Of a DNA stretch of 64,000 nt, positions 26,880 through 38,212 are shown piece after piece. Both the position numbers and the translations under genes were made by a program. The notes under the pieces are model-generated. The model was not told the origin of the DNA and ran no database searches. It was given only the letters and a program-made list of their open reading frames with translations. Source of the stretch: Xiphophorus maculatus (Eukaryota > Chordata > Actinopteri > Cyprinodontiformes > Poeciliidae); the NCBI RefSeq assembly GCF_002775205.1, contig NC_036461.1:12499015-12563014 (forward strand), given 5' to 3'. Each line of letters begins with the position of its first letter. Position 1 is the first letter of the stretch.

Positions 26880-27078
26880 TAAAAGGGTCGCTGGGGCTTT
26901 AAATGGCTCCTTGAACCTTCGGGCACCCAGTTAATAAACACCCACGTCAGCACAGAGCTCCAGTCGCTCCGACCGGGTTTCGGTCTTTAGGGCTGAACAG
27001 GAAGTGTCTGCCTGTGGACCCTGGACGAGGGGGAAAGAAAGCAGAGGGGGGTGACGCGGCGAGGTAAAATAAGATAAA
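26880..27078 (+). promoter_or_regulatory. zbtb8a promoter and 5' leader
   Basis: CpG-containing stretch between gale and the proposed zbtb8a start, with an ETS-type ACAGGAAGTG at about 26997-27006 and no TATA box. It runs into the first coding exon, with AAAATGG as start context. Confidence 0.45.
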
Positions 27079-30000
27079 ATGGATATGGTGGCGGATTTGG
27101 GGGCGAGCAGGCTCTATCGGGCGCCGGGTGAATCCAGCCACCAGTGAGTATTGATGGTGTTTTTTTTATTTATTTTTATTTATTTATTTATTTATTTTTC
27201 AGAAGGGGGCAGATCAGGATATGGGGCGTAAGCGGGTCTCGGCGACACCTCTCGCCTGAGAACGAGCCGCTCGATCTGGGCAGCAGGCGAATCCTCCCCC
27301 GCTGCTCGTCGCGCTCCGGACCTCCAGCGAGGAGTGGAGTGGGGCGGGATGGGGAGGGGCGGCCTTGTGGATATAAAAAACGGGCGTTTTAGCGCATCAT
27401 ATCTTAACGGTGTCAGTGTATTTATTGCCCTGCACCCAGGACGGTCGCCTGTCTGTTTTCTCCATTGTGTGCTGGCTGGAGCCTGAAGTGGGCGTCGCTC
27501 CAGGACAGGCTGGGCTGCTCCGGTGCGGCGCTGCCCGCTTTTCTCTTGCAGGACTGCAGCACTGTCGTGTCGTTTTGTAGGTCGAATGGTGCCTCGGTGA
27601 AAGGATAGTGGCTCTGCTCAGACATTTCCTTTGGTTTTGAGCGTAAAAGAAATGGCCACAGAGTACTGCGGGTGTTTCACCGTGGGCTTATCGGGCGCTG
27701 CCGAGCCTTTCAGATGGCACGGGGGTGCAAATCTGCATACGAAAGCTTTAACAATCATATTTCTTATGCCTCAGAAAAACAGACACCATTCTTCAAATGA
27801 GGTTGAGAAAGATTGATTATTTCTTTTCCTTTGGACTGCATGTCCAGCTGTAGTCTTTTTAGATCATTTTCTACTAGTCGGATGTGTTTCATCATCAGGG
27901 GTTCCTTAAACACTTTGAACTCAGCATACGGGAATGTTTAAAAGGTTTGTCACCCGAACCTCTCTGACTGGAGTCGGGCGTAACCCATTAAAAGGGCTTG
28001 CTTTGACTGAAGGATCTCTTAGCCAATCACAGTGCAGAAAGAAATCATGTAGGCGGGGTCGTCTAGTGCAGACAAAGATACATAAAATTACAGGTTGATC
28101 TGAGGTGTATTTAGTTTCGTTTATTTTGATATTGCCCACATGAATATTACAAATAATATTTAAATACTTTTGGGGGTTTAAAGCATAGATAAAATAAAAG
28201 ATACAATGTCCAGGTAAATCAATGTAAGCCAACCCTGACTTATATTGATTTAGATCTGGCCTGTTAATTTTTTGCTTTTAGCAATTCTTGTCTTATATTT
28301 AATTGAGCTAAATGTGATGATATGCATTAGTACATGGTACAAATGTATTTTCCCTCTACAGTTAAAAAAATGTTGGGTTAATAGATTGCTCTAAATTGCC
28401 CTTAGATGTTATGTGAATATATGTAGGGACATATGTCTGTGATGAACTGGCAACCTTCAATGTACCCCACTTCTCACCAACTGACTATTGGAGAAAAGGA
28501 TTAAGCTGGTGTAAAAAAAAATGGTTGCAAATAGTTAGCAGGTGCTGCCTCTATTATGTACTTAGTTCCAATAACTACATTGTTATGTTAATGTGAATTT
28601 ACACTAATGTACAAAACAATCATGCAACTAGAGATTTCATTGGGATTGGTACTGGATAGATCAAATCAAAGTAGTGCAAAAATCCAGTCATAGGATGGCA
28701 GTAGAGGAGATGGTGGACGGGAGTATTTCTTTAAACAGAACATTTTCTGTCATTTGTCATCTGAACAACATTTATATGGCATTTATGCATGTGTAGGCAC
28801 CTCAACATGCTGCAAACCATATATGGGACACAGCCAACATCTGGAAGAAGGGGCTTAGTCAGATGAGACCGGATTGTACCTTTCTGGCCTAAGTGAAAAA
28901 CACTTTTAAGAACCAAATCTATTAGAGGCTTTGATAGATTTAAGACATGGATCCTAAACATACATCCAAAGCTACACCGGAATAGTTTAGATGAAAATGT
29001 AAGGGTAGAAAGTCAGACCTAAATCAATTTAAAGCCTGTGGCAAGACTTGAAAATCACTCTTCATTGATGCTTTACACCCAATCAAGCTGAGTGTGACTT
29101 GTTTTGCAAAGAAAAATGGCTAAAACCTTTTGATGTCCAAAGCAGGTAGAGACATACTCAAACAGATTTGCCTGTATTGTTGCAGTGACTAATAGGTCTG
29201 TATATTATTCATTCTGTGGGACAGAATACAAATGCATGGATACAAATCTATAACAACTTTGAAAATAAATGATCAATCCCTGTTCTCTTCACAGTTATGC
29301 ACTGCTTTGTTTTAGTCTATTCCATAATTTCCTAATAGTACTTGTTTATTTGTGGCAGCAACAAGACAACATGTGAAAAAGTTCAAGATGTATTGTTTGT
29401 AACTTAAGTGGAATATAAAATTCTATCTTTAATAATATTTTGTTGTGACAAATGCAGTCAGTTTGTATTTGACATTTACAGGTACTGGTACTGCTGTCGC
29501 TTTGTCTCCTGCAGGCAACCTCAGAGGTGGTTCAACACGGCTGACATCACTGCATCTCACCAGAACAACCTTTTGAAGCAGCTAAACGAGCAGCGCCGGC
29601 AGGAGCTGTTTTGTGACTGCAGTGTGTTGGTTGAGGGCCAGCTCTTTAGGGCTCACCGGAACGTCTTGTTTGCCAGCAGCGGCTACTTCCGGATGCTGCT
29701 GTCCCAGGGGCCAGACGGGCTGCCAGAAACTGTCAACGCAACCTTCGACGTCTTCAGCCCAGAGACTTTCACCGTCATCCTGGATTTTATCTACTCCGGG
29801 CAGCTGGATCTGTCCAGTCACAATGTGATCGAGGTCATGTCAGCAGCCAGCTACTTGCAGATGAACAGTGTCATCACATACTGCAAAAACTTCATCAAAT
29901 CTTCCCTGGACATTAGTGTAAAGGACGAAGACAGTGACCGCTGCCATAGCCTGTCTGAGACCTGTTCTTTCACCAGCGGAGCAGGAGAAGAGTCTACAGA

Positions 30001-32451
30001 GCATCCGCAGCAAGGCCCCCGCTCCGTCAGCCCACCACCTGCACTTTGGACCCGGGACAATTCCAGGTCCCAGTCCAGTTTTATGGGGAAGGAGCCGGAG
30101 CAGGAAGGTGTAGTCTCAGCGATTAAGACTGACCCAAGTAGCCCTGCTAATGAGCTCAGTGCAGAGACAGATGACCTGCATGACCCTCAGGACCCTCTGT
30201 ACACACTGCCAGGATCAGAGCGCCGACGTGGGAAAGCAGGGACCAAAAGGAGAGCTCCCAACAGTATTCGTTCTGGCCAGCATGAAGACCTGGATATTCA
30301 AGAGGCGAGAACCCTAAAGGCTGAGAAAGCAGAGGAGCTTTACGCCACACTACCTCCAATTGTTGGTGTTATTGGCCACTTTAATAAAGGTGTGTTTGTC
30401 TGTACACACCATCAATAGCTTTGCTAGAGACATTACTGATGAACAGACTTGAATGACATGAGTCTTATTTGATAAGACAAATATTTCAGCCATATCTTAT
30501 CATTTTTGCAGATTCCAACCCTGTTATGCGCTTTAAATGCCCATTTTGCACACACACTGTGAAGAGGAAGGCAGACCTGAAGCGTCACCTGCGCTGTCAC
30601 ACCGGAGAGAGACCGTACCCATGTCAGGCCTGCAATAAGCGCTTCACCCGCCTGGAGCACCTACGTAGCCACTTTGAGACAGTAGGTCTTCTGAGAGTCT
30701 GAAGCTAACATTCATCTGTGCTTTTTTATTCCGCACCAGAAAAAATATAGGGTCAGAGCTATATTCATTCACAATTCAGTGGATAAAATTTAAAAAGAAG
30801 CTACATGCTATTCAGTTTAGCTTGATTCTTATACCCCACTTTACAGTGTGGAGGAAACAAATGCATCAGACAGTCACTTGGATACTATTTCCCATTCTGT
30901 GCCGGCATTAAGTAAAATTAACAGGTGAGCCATACCTTTAGACAAGAAGAAATACGTAAAAGAACTAGATTCAGAAGGGTGACTATCTGCCTCTGATGTG
31001 TGGGGGTGGCATAACAGGAAAGAGAGGCTTAATAGGGAATACCCGTCTTTGGAAAGGCACCAGGAGTCTTACCTAGCAACGAACTGTTTTAAAAAGGAAT
31101 GTTTTTTGGGATGTCATGATAGGGGAATACCTTTGTGTTGCCTTGAGGTTAAAGTACTGAGCTATTTTTTTTCTTTCATCCCTCTGGGACAGGGTGTTCT
31201 ACTTTTACATTGATTTTGAAAACCATTAGAATATCACTGCTTTTGTCAAGCTCATGTAAATATTTCTTAAATCGATGAAAACTCAAAATTATGTATGGTT
31301 GGTTAGCTCAGCTGGTCAGAGTGTGGTGCTAATAAGGCCAAGGGCATGGGTTCAATTCCCATACTGGCCAATTGAAACATAAAGTCTTCAGAAAATCAAC
31401 ACTTCAAAATAGCAGGAGGCTTTAAATTAAACCATTATACATGTTGATTTTGAAAAACATTAGAATTTCACTGCTGTTGTCAAGATCATGTAAGTTTTTA
31501 CTGTACAATGGAAATCTAAAATCTTTCAGACAATCAACACTTCAAAATAAAAAAGGGTGTAAAATAAAATCAACATTTCAAAATAAAAATAGACTGGAAA
31601 ATAAAATCTACACTTCAAAATAGAAAAAGACAGGAAAATACACCTTTAAGCATGTTGATTTTGAAAAACATAATATTAGCACTTTTTCAAATCTTCATTG
31701 TGGTAAGATCATGAAAGATTTTCTTATATCGATGAAAAGTCAACATTGTGTATGGCCGGGTAGCTCAGCTGGTCAGAGCGTTGTGCTAATAAAGCCAAGG
31801 CCATTGGTTCAATCCCCATACTGGCCAATTGAAACATAAAGTCTTCAGAAAATCAACGTTTCAAAATAGCATTAGGCTTTAAATTAAACCATTATTGATT
31901 TTGAAAACATTAGAACATCACTGCTTTTGTCAAGATCATGTAAGTTTTTCTTAAATCAATGGAAACTCAAGGTTGTGTGTGGCTGGTTAGCTCAGTGTGT
32001 GGTTCTTATAATGCAAAGGTCATGGGTTCAATCCCCATACTGGTGAATTGAAATCTAAGCTCTTTAGAAAATCTGGACTAAATTATAAAAGAAAAACACA
32101 ATTGCGTTTGAACTGTTTTGTGGCTTTCCACAGATTCATCAAGCCAGGAAACTGGTGTGCAGGAAGTGCAAATGTCAGGTGACAGAGGAAACTGGGCATG
32201 TGGTGTGTGAGGGCACACGCCGCTACCGCATCTGCACCACCTGTATCCAGGAGGTGGGCTGTGATGACATACCCATGGACGGTCTGCAGACGCCCAACGA
32301 GGAGCCAGCGCTGTTATTAGGTGTGGACGGTGAGGAGGAGGGCGACACTAAGAGAAACTGGATGGTGAATGATGAAGATGATCTCGCTGAAGACTCGGGT
32401 GCAGATCTCATCATCCAGCAAGTGGATGACAGCGATGAGGAGGTGCAGTGA
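27079..32451 (+). CDS. zbtb8a: Zinc finger and BTB domain-containing protein 8A
   Basis: Nuclear BTB/POZ zinc-finger protein, presumed transcriptional regulator. Four coding exons: 27079-27143, 29515-30389, 30512-30681, 32134-32451; 1428 nt, 475 aa. The BTB domain is in exon 2 ([57 protein letters not shown]). Exon 3 holds two C2H2 fingers ([20 protein letters not shown] and [20 protein letters not shown], the last His in exon 4). Exon 4 has the family end [16 protein letters not shown] and [14 protein letters not shown]. This matches ZBTB8A rather than ZBTB8B. The N-terminal exon ([15 protein letters not shown]) is inferred: the main exon has no Met before the BTB core, and the GTGAGT donor after 27143 joins in phase. 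A dispersed repeat, a Tc1 relic and a tRNA-like array lie in introns. Confidence 0.9.
27163..27198 (+). repeat. (TTTA)n microsatellite
   Basis: Seven to eight TTTA/TTTTTA units in zbtb8a intron 1, ending in TTTTTCAG, which also looks like a splice acceptor. Confidence 0.85.
27335..27400 (+). promoter_or_regulatory. TATA promoter-like element in zbtb8a intron 1
   Basis: GC-box words GGGGCGGGATGGGG and AGGGGCGGCC are followed by GATATAAAAAACGGGCG (ATATAAAA from 27371). A start near 27400 would fit. It sits at the end of a CpG-rich stretch (27225-27365) just inside the intron. It may be an alternative zbtb8a promoter that would skip the first coding exon. Confidence 0.4.
28360..28515 (+). repeat. 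Widespread fish dispersed repeat, fragment
   Basis: GCTCTAAATTGCCCTTAGAT, CTGTGATGAACTGGCAACCT, ATGTACCCCACTTCTCACCA and AAAAGGATTAAGCTGGTGTA line up with the common fish repeat reading CTAAATTGCCC, GTGATGGACTGGCGACCTGT, GTGTACCCCGCCTCTC and GGATAAGCGG. Family name not assigned. Confidence 0.65.
28600..29200 (-). mobile_element. Tc1/mariner relic in zbtb8a intron 1
   Basis: Reverse-orientation transposase blocks: TGGAAGAAGGGGCTTAGTCA followed by GATGAGACCGGATTG, AAACATACATCCAAAGCTAC, GGCAAGACTTGAAAATCACT and CAATCAAGCTGAGTGTGACT. It is related to the family at 60455-61265. Decayed; no open frame. Confidence 0.65.
31297..31370 (+). tRNA. tRNA-Ile(AAU)-like sequence, copy 1
   Basis: 74 nt, the same length as vertebrate tRNA-Ile-AAT. 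It has the A-box-like GGTTAGCTCAG, anticodon loop CTAATAA (anticodon AAT), B-box GGTTCAATTCC and a seven-pair acceptor stem that closes with several G-U pairs. One mismatch (G-G) closes the anticodon loop. No T-run terminator follows within 40 nt, so activity is doubtful. It lies in zbtb8a intron 3, sense to the gene, inside a repeated unit. Confidence 0.6.
31755..31828 (+). tRNA. tRNA-Ile(AAU)-like sequence, copy 2
   Basis: 74 nt, starting GGCCGGGTAGCTCAG with anticodon AAT and B-box GGTTCAATCCC, ending ACTGGCCA. The acceptor stem is closer to the canonical tRNA-Ile than in copy 1, but the anticodon stem has two mismatches and the T stem one. No T-run follows. Probably a pseudogene. Confidence 0.55.
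31981..32046 (+). pseudogene. Degenerate tRNA-Ile-like sequence, copy 3
   Basis: Starts GGCTGGTTAGCTCAG but lacks about eight bases of the D arm and ends ACTGGTGA, so the acceptor stem cannot close properly. The anticodon loop reads CTTATAA. Clearly a decayed copy of the same unit. Confidence 0.65.
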
Positions 32452-33974
32452 AGAAGGACCAAACTATGTGCAGATATATTGACAGTTTGCATCTCTGTGT
32501 TAAAGCAATGCAAAAAATAATAATAATAATAGTAATAAAATAAAATTGTAGCCTGGAGATGTAAGTTTGTTGGGTGTATCCAACACAGGAATCATTCATT
32601 TTGAACCTGTGGGGAAAACAAAAACTGCTTTTTGTAAATTTTGCTAAAGTTATGCAGTATCCAAAGCATGCATTTTTATTTTTATTGTTTTGGTTGAGTT
32701 GTTGTGTTACAATGATTTTAATAAGTGTTTCTTCATTTGAATGCATGAAAAGACACTATGTCTTTGCAGAGATTTGGGACTTTTTATTAGCAATGACCCC
32801 AAAATGTTGATCCAGACTAAATGGCAGCTTTTAAGGATTTTTCAAGTTTAAGAAGACATAATTTTGTTTTGTGTTTGTCTGAAAGCAATTTGATTTCCCT
32901 TTTATTATATGCACTATAATATAATCAATTATAATTTATTTGTTACTTTTTATTTTTACTTTCTGAAACATTAAAAATATTTTTATACACCTGTGCCTGA
33001 GTCATCATTAGATGTGAGTTGTAACTGAACTACTATGTCTCTACCAGCTATTCATTTGTGCAATTTACTTTCAAAAAGAACATAGCTCTAATTTTTTGTA
33101 GGTAGGATTCACAAAAATTATATTGTGTTAATTGGATTTCAAAATATGATATGGCACTTTGCTCGTTTGAGTGATACATTTTCCTTAAAAATTAGCAAAT
33201 GTGTTTTTGTAAATACTTTTTTTAGTTTTTCAACTTGATTTTCATATTTCAGAATATGAAAGCACTAAGACTCCAGAAAACTTTTTTCTTTTATTTTAAA
33301 CCATAAAATGTCAAATTTTGTTTGATCAAGGAGAAAATATGTGTACTTTCTCTATATGAGTGAAGTTGTCTCACCAGGAATCAGAACTAAAATCAATAGA
33401 AATTAACCACAACACTCAGTCTTCAGGAAATAAAATTATTTTCATGTTATATTTGAGCGGTTTTTTCTACTTCCCTTCTTCAAATTGAATTTAAAACTAA
33501 ACTATTAAGTGAAATAAACTGGTGCTGTTTGGTTGGTGTATGAAACGGGTTTGTTTTCAGGTACAGAATTGAAGTAACTTAGGACAAAACATCAACACTG
33601 TCCAAAACGGCGATATGAATGTGTGAAGAGGCGATCTGACTCAACTTATTTTTTCTGATCTTTATTTATTTATTTATATTGATAATTTATTTTTCTATAC
33701 TGACACTTCTGGGGTCCCGTTTTTACCTTGTGTTTAAAGAGACTTGGAGGTCTTCTGGAAAGCTGACATCCAATTGAACAAGATATTTTTTTAAAACTAT
33801 AAGGCCATAACAATATTTTTTCTGTTGTGTATTGACTAAAAGAATGTGCAATAAATAAATAAATGTTTTTTTTCCTATCTCCTATCTGTTCATATTCACT
33901 ACCTAATTATTGCCAGTAGATGGAGCCTTCGCATTCTTTTTCTTCTTCTTCTTAAACGTCACAACTCGCGTTTC
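32452..33974 (+). other. zbtb8a 3' untranslated region and spacer
   Basis: AT-rich with ATTTA-like words and no coding potential. A candidate polyadenylation signal, AATAAA, lies at 33850-33855 followed by a T-rich stretch, only about 160 nt upstream of the hmgcl start codon. An earlier signal near 32990 (CATTAAAAATATTTTTATACA) is also possible. Confidence 0.45.
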
Positions 33975-34013
33975 CAGGAAGTATGACGTCAGGCTGCTGT
34001 TAGCCAGCTAGTG
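33954..34013 (+). promoter_or_regulatory. hmgcl promoter: ETS site next to a full CRE
   Basis: A CGTCAC half-site near 33956, CAGGAAGT (ETS) at 33975-33982 and a full palindromic TGACGTCA at 33984-33991 sit 23 nt upstream of the ATG. No TATA box. This is a typical compact arrangement for a housekeeping mitochondrial gene; the short distance implies a very short leader. Confidence 0.55.
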
Positions 34014-36795
34014 ATGGCTGCTACAATGAGGCTTGTCAACAGAACCACTTTCAGATTAAGAATGGGCCAACAGTATATGTCGTTCAGCTCCGCACCAAAG
34101 GAGAAGACGGTTAGTTCTGGGTTTTTATTTTCCCGTTGTTTGAACTAAACTGTTGGTGCCGTAAAGAACAGCGGTCTCCAAATACCCATTAGCCTCCACT
34201 TGAAGCTGGTTGTGTTTGGTGACACTTGAGGAGACTCTACAATTCAGCTTAAACTTTATTTTTATTTGACTTGATTTCACCTGTTGGTGGTTCTGTGTGT
34301 GTTTTCTTGCCTTTAGGCATGTGTAAAAGCTGCTCATGCTCTCCCACAAACGGTGAAAATAGTGGAAGTTGGACCCAGAGACGGTCTTCAAAATGAAAAG
34401 GTACACTTGTGTAAATAAATAAATCATGTCCATTTTTTAAAGTTTTGTTTGGTTTTATTTGATTTTCAAACCATAAGATTAACCAAATGAAGTTTAATCA
34501 CGATTTACTACTAAATGTATATCCAAGGGGAGCAGGTGCTTTCTTGTGTCTTTCATGAATTTCTGTGAAGTTCATAATATAAATAGACATTTATTTATTT
34601 TTAGCTTTTTTTAAAAAAATAAATCACAATTACAACAAAATATTTTTGTTTTATTAATACTGTGCAATTATATTATTAAATTGTTTTCATTTTAATGCGT
34701 TTTTGTATAATTGTCAGTACAGGCATTATAGCATTTTAATTTTCAGATTACAAGCTTGATTGGACGCATGCCATACAAATTGTTCTCTCATTTTTAATTA
34801 TGTAACTGTAATTATGTAATACAGCAAATATGTTTTTAGCCTATATGTTCAGGGAGCAAAAGAATAGGTGTGGCAACGTGGTACAACCTGGTGAAATAAC
34901 GCGAGTCATGCATAGTTGGCATTATTTATCAGCTGTTCTTCATTTTTGTGTCTTATTATTCTATCCCTTAGACTGTCGTTCCAACAGAGGCAAAAATCAA
35001 TTTAATTAACATGTTGTCAGAGTCTGGACTTCCAGTCATCGAGGCCACCAGCTTTGTGTCCCCTAAGTGGGTTCCCCAGGTAAGCATTTTAGAGCAAAAC
35101 CCACTCTGACTTCAGCATGTAAGAATGAATTGAGCTTTGTTTTGTTGTTTTTTTATACTAATTGGTTTCTATTGTTTAAATATCAGATGGCAGATCAAGT
35201 GGAGGTAATGAAAGGTATCATTAAGAAACCAGGAGTATCTTATCCAGTCCTCACGCCAAACCTGAAAGGCTTTCAAGCTGCTGTGAGTGCTGCACATTCC
35301 TGTATTTCTGTCAGTCCTGAATAGGTACTGAATGTCCAGGTTTTAAAACTGTAGGTGATTGCTCTAAAACATGTTTTGATCTCTTGTGCTGTAGCTAAAG
35401 GCCGGAGCTTCAGAGGTGGCCATATTTGGTGCTGCATCTGAGCTGTTTAGCAAGAAGAACATAAACTGTTCCGTGGAAGAGAGTTTACAGCGCTTCGAAG
35501 AGGTCATGAAGGCAGCTAAAGAAGCTGCTGTGCCAGTTCGGGGGTATGATTACCAGCATCCTGGCCATTCTCAGTAAACCTTTAAATCATTTGGATTTGC
35601 TCTTAAACTCTTTCATCCATGTTTCTCGTCACTGCAGTTATGTCTCGTGCGTTGTGGGATGTCCGTATGAAGGCCAGGTGGCGCCTGAAAAAGTTGCACA
35701 TGTGAGTTCTGGCTCAAAAGATGTTGAGTTTGTTCAGCAAATAAGTCATTCATCATCTTTTGCAAAACAGCCAGACGCAAAGCACTGAAGGTTTGCTTCT
35801 GTCTCACAGGTGGCGAAGCGCCTGTACTCTATGGGCTGTTACGAGATTTCTCTAGGTGACACTATTGGAGTGGGGACTCCTGGAAGTATGACTAAAATGT
35901 TGGAAGCTGTGACCAAAGAGGTGCCAGTCAGCGCTTTAGCTGTTCACTGCCACGACACTTATGGCCAGGCTCTGGCTAACATCCTCATAGCCTTGCAGGT
36001 CAGGCTGAGTTCATGTTTCTGATTCTAAAAACTTTCCCTGAAACCATCTAGGGTATTATTATAAAAGTGAAGTTTTCCTGTTTTTTGTTTTGTTTTGCTT
36101 TCTCAGATGGGAATCAGTGTGGTAGACTCATCAGTAGCTGGACTGGGGGGCTGTCCTTACGCTCAGGGGGCTTCTGGGAATGTTGCAACTGAAGATGTTG
36201 TTTATATGCTGCATGGACTTGGAATTCAAACAGTAAGAGATCAACTTTTTATCTACTTTTCTTTGTTTTGGAGTTGGCTAGACGGGGAAAAGAAAACCAG
36301 TTGTTAATTACATTTCTGACAAATTTATATACCGCTTATTAACAGCAGTTATTCCATTAATTATTAGTTTATAATGCCTCAGTTGATCCATTTTCTGTTT
36401 TCTGGATGAAACAGTCACAAATTAAATGACTTGGACTTTTTCTTAAAAACTACAATTGAGTGTTACAGTACTCTGGGTAAAACAATATTTTCCAGTATTT
36501 TTTAAAAATAATATTGCAGTTAAATTTTCACCTTAGATCAATTGGGAATAATTGCATTCTGTTTTTGTTTTCTGTCAGTCTGTTTATGCTGTTGTTGTTC
36601 TGCTTATACATTTTAAAAATAGATGGATTACTTATGTTATACTCGAACATTTCCTCAAATCATTTAAGCTGTGACTCTGTGTTCTCACGTCAGGGAGTGG
36701 ACCTCTCAAAGCTGATGGAGGCTGGAGCTTTTATCTGTCGAATCATCAACAGGAAGACCAGCTCCAAAGTGGCACAAGCCACCTGCAAACTGTAG
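34014..36795 (+). CDS. hmgcl: Hydroxymethylglutaryl-CoA lyase, mitochondrial
   Basis: Cleaves HMG-CoA to acetoacetate and acetyl-CoA, the last step of ketogenesis and leucine breakdown. Nine coding exons: 34014-34109, 34317-34400, 34972-35079, 35187-35282, 35395-35543, 35638-35701, 35810-35998, 36107-36232, 36694-36795; 1014 nt, 337 aa (human 325). Residues 1-30 ([19 protein letters not shown]) are Arg-rich without acidic residues, fitting a mitochondrial presequence. The TIM barrel begins [15 protein letters not shown]; metal-site [15 protein letters not shown] and the lyase signature [13 protein letters not shown] with its active-site Cys are intact. The C terminus CKL is the family's peroxisomal type-1 signal. 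All splice sites seen are GT-AG. Confidence 0.97.
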
Positions 36796-36855
36796 ACAAA
36801 AAAAAACTGTGGCTTTTTCCAATCCTATATCATCTTCAGTTCCAAAATTAAACAA

Positions 36856-36861
36856 AATAAA
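36856..36861 (+). terminator. hmgcl polyadenylation signal
   Basis: AATAAA about 60 nt after the stop codon. Confidence 0.6.
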
Positions 36862-36869
36862 ATATGGCT

Positions 36870-37827
36870 TGATCCAACCTCTCTAAAATTCGTTGTTAAA
36901 CATTGTTTTTGTATTGATAATTATAGCATATTAGTGCCTTATGTAAAATCTGTGATTCGTAAGAGCACTTTTCTTTTAAAGGAATGCTTTTGTCAAGTTG
37001 TGGTCAGTGGATGAAGAATGGACTTAACTTTAAGTTTCTAATGACACATGTTCCTGTAAATACAGATTATATCACTAATATCACAGCAGAAGATTTAGTT
37101 CAGGATGTACCTGTGGAAACCATCATGCCTCAGAAGTTTGAACAATATATAATGGTTAGTGAAGCTGTTTCTTTTTTTTAACATAGTGCTCAAGGTTATT
37201 TATTTAAATTATCTCTTTAAATCTAAAATGTACATATTTATGAAAGTTGAAAGATTCAAAAATAAAACTATTTTACATTGTAATTTGTGATTGCGTTTGT
37301 CTACTAATAAATATTGCTAGGATGTGATATTTGTTTCAGCATCATCTCATACTGGAAACCTTTGAGAAATCCTGCTTTTACGTCTATTTGTTTAATGTGT
37401 GACTGGAGAATTCCAGTTTGGACATAAAGTATAGTTACAGTACATAGCTTTTGCAAAAATATGTTTTTTGCAAATTTGTTAAAACTCACCATGTTGTGAC
37501 AGTGTAATGTGAGACGGATAAAATGAAAAGATTGCGCGCTTCCACCACCTCCCGGTGCTTCTATTGCTATTTGAAGAAATGCACTCCTCCTGGTCATAAA
37601 CAACCAATCAGAGGCAGTAGGAGTGTCTTGGGAGTGTCAATCAATCTCTGTACATGCCGCTAAACCTGCTAATGGTGAAGAAACAACTTACCATTGCAGA
37701 AAAACCATTTATCTGCCATCATCGGTGGCCATGCTAACTAGCCTTAGATTCATAGCAGGTCATGTTGTGGTGAGGCAGGTACAGTTTAGCAGAGAGTTTA
37801 GCAGGGCGAGGTTATGAGTGGAGTATA
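36870..37827. other. Spacer without recognised features
   Basis: AT-rich on the left, more balanced after 37500. Several short open frames have no family resemblance. Confidence 0.35.
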
Positions 37828-37835
37828 CACAAGAG

Positions 37836-38059
37836 CAGGGGTGGGCACTCCTGGTCCTCGAGGGCCGGTGTCCTGCAACTCTTAGATGTCTCCCTGGTCC
37901 AACACACCTGAATCCAACAGCTGAATCTCCTCCTAAGTGCAGTCAAGTTCTCCAGAGTCCTGTTAACGACCTCATTATTTGACTCAGGTGTGTTGAAGTA
38001 GAGATGCATCTAAAAGTTGCAGGACACCGGCCCTCGAGGACCAGGAGTGCCCACCCCTG
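37836..38059. mobile_element. Non-autonomous hAT element (MITE), apparently complete
   Basis: 224 bp with terminal inverted repeats (CAGGGGTGGGCACTCCTGGT at the left; the right end is its reverse complement with one or two differences) and long subterminal inverted sequence around GGGCCGGTGTCCTGCAACT. Flanked by a perfect 8-bp target duplication, CACAAGAG, at 37828-37835 and 38060-38067. The intact duplication and well-matched ends suggest a fairly recent insertion. No transposase is encoded. Confidence 0.93.
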
Positions 38060-38212
38060 CACAAGAGTGATAGACAGCACTAAGACCCTCTTCCTGGCTG
38101 ATTGGTTGTATCTGACAGAACACAGGACAATACGGAGAAGGCAAAGAAGCTCGATTTTTTTTCACAGTTTGTGTTTCATACTGTCACAACATAGTGATAG
38201 TTTGCTATTGAC

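Larger units (their letters stand above)
31205..32095 (+). repeat. Tandem array of a tRNA-containing unit in zbtb8a intron 3
   Basis: A leader beginning TTGATTTTGAAAA(C)CATTAG, then ATCACTGCTTTTGTCAAGAT and ATCGATGAAAACTCAA, precedes each tRNA-like sequence. The trailer ATTGAAACATAAAGTCTTCA followed by GAAAATCAACACTTCAAAAT comes after it. Leaders are seen at about 31210, 31440, 31651 and 31890; the 31440 unit has lost its tRNA. The repeated flank shows duplication of a whole genomic segment rather than independent SINE insertions. Confidence 0.7.

Noticed and set aside
27652-27816. Open frame starting [13 protein letters not shown] as an alternative zbtb8a first exon
   Set aside because: No donor in the phase needed to join 29515 was found, and the sequence has no known counterpart.
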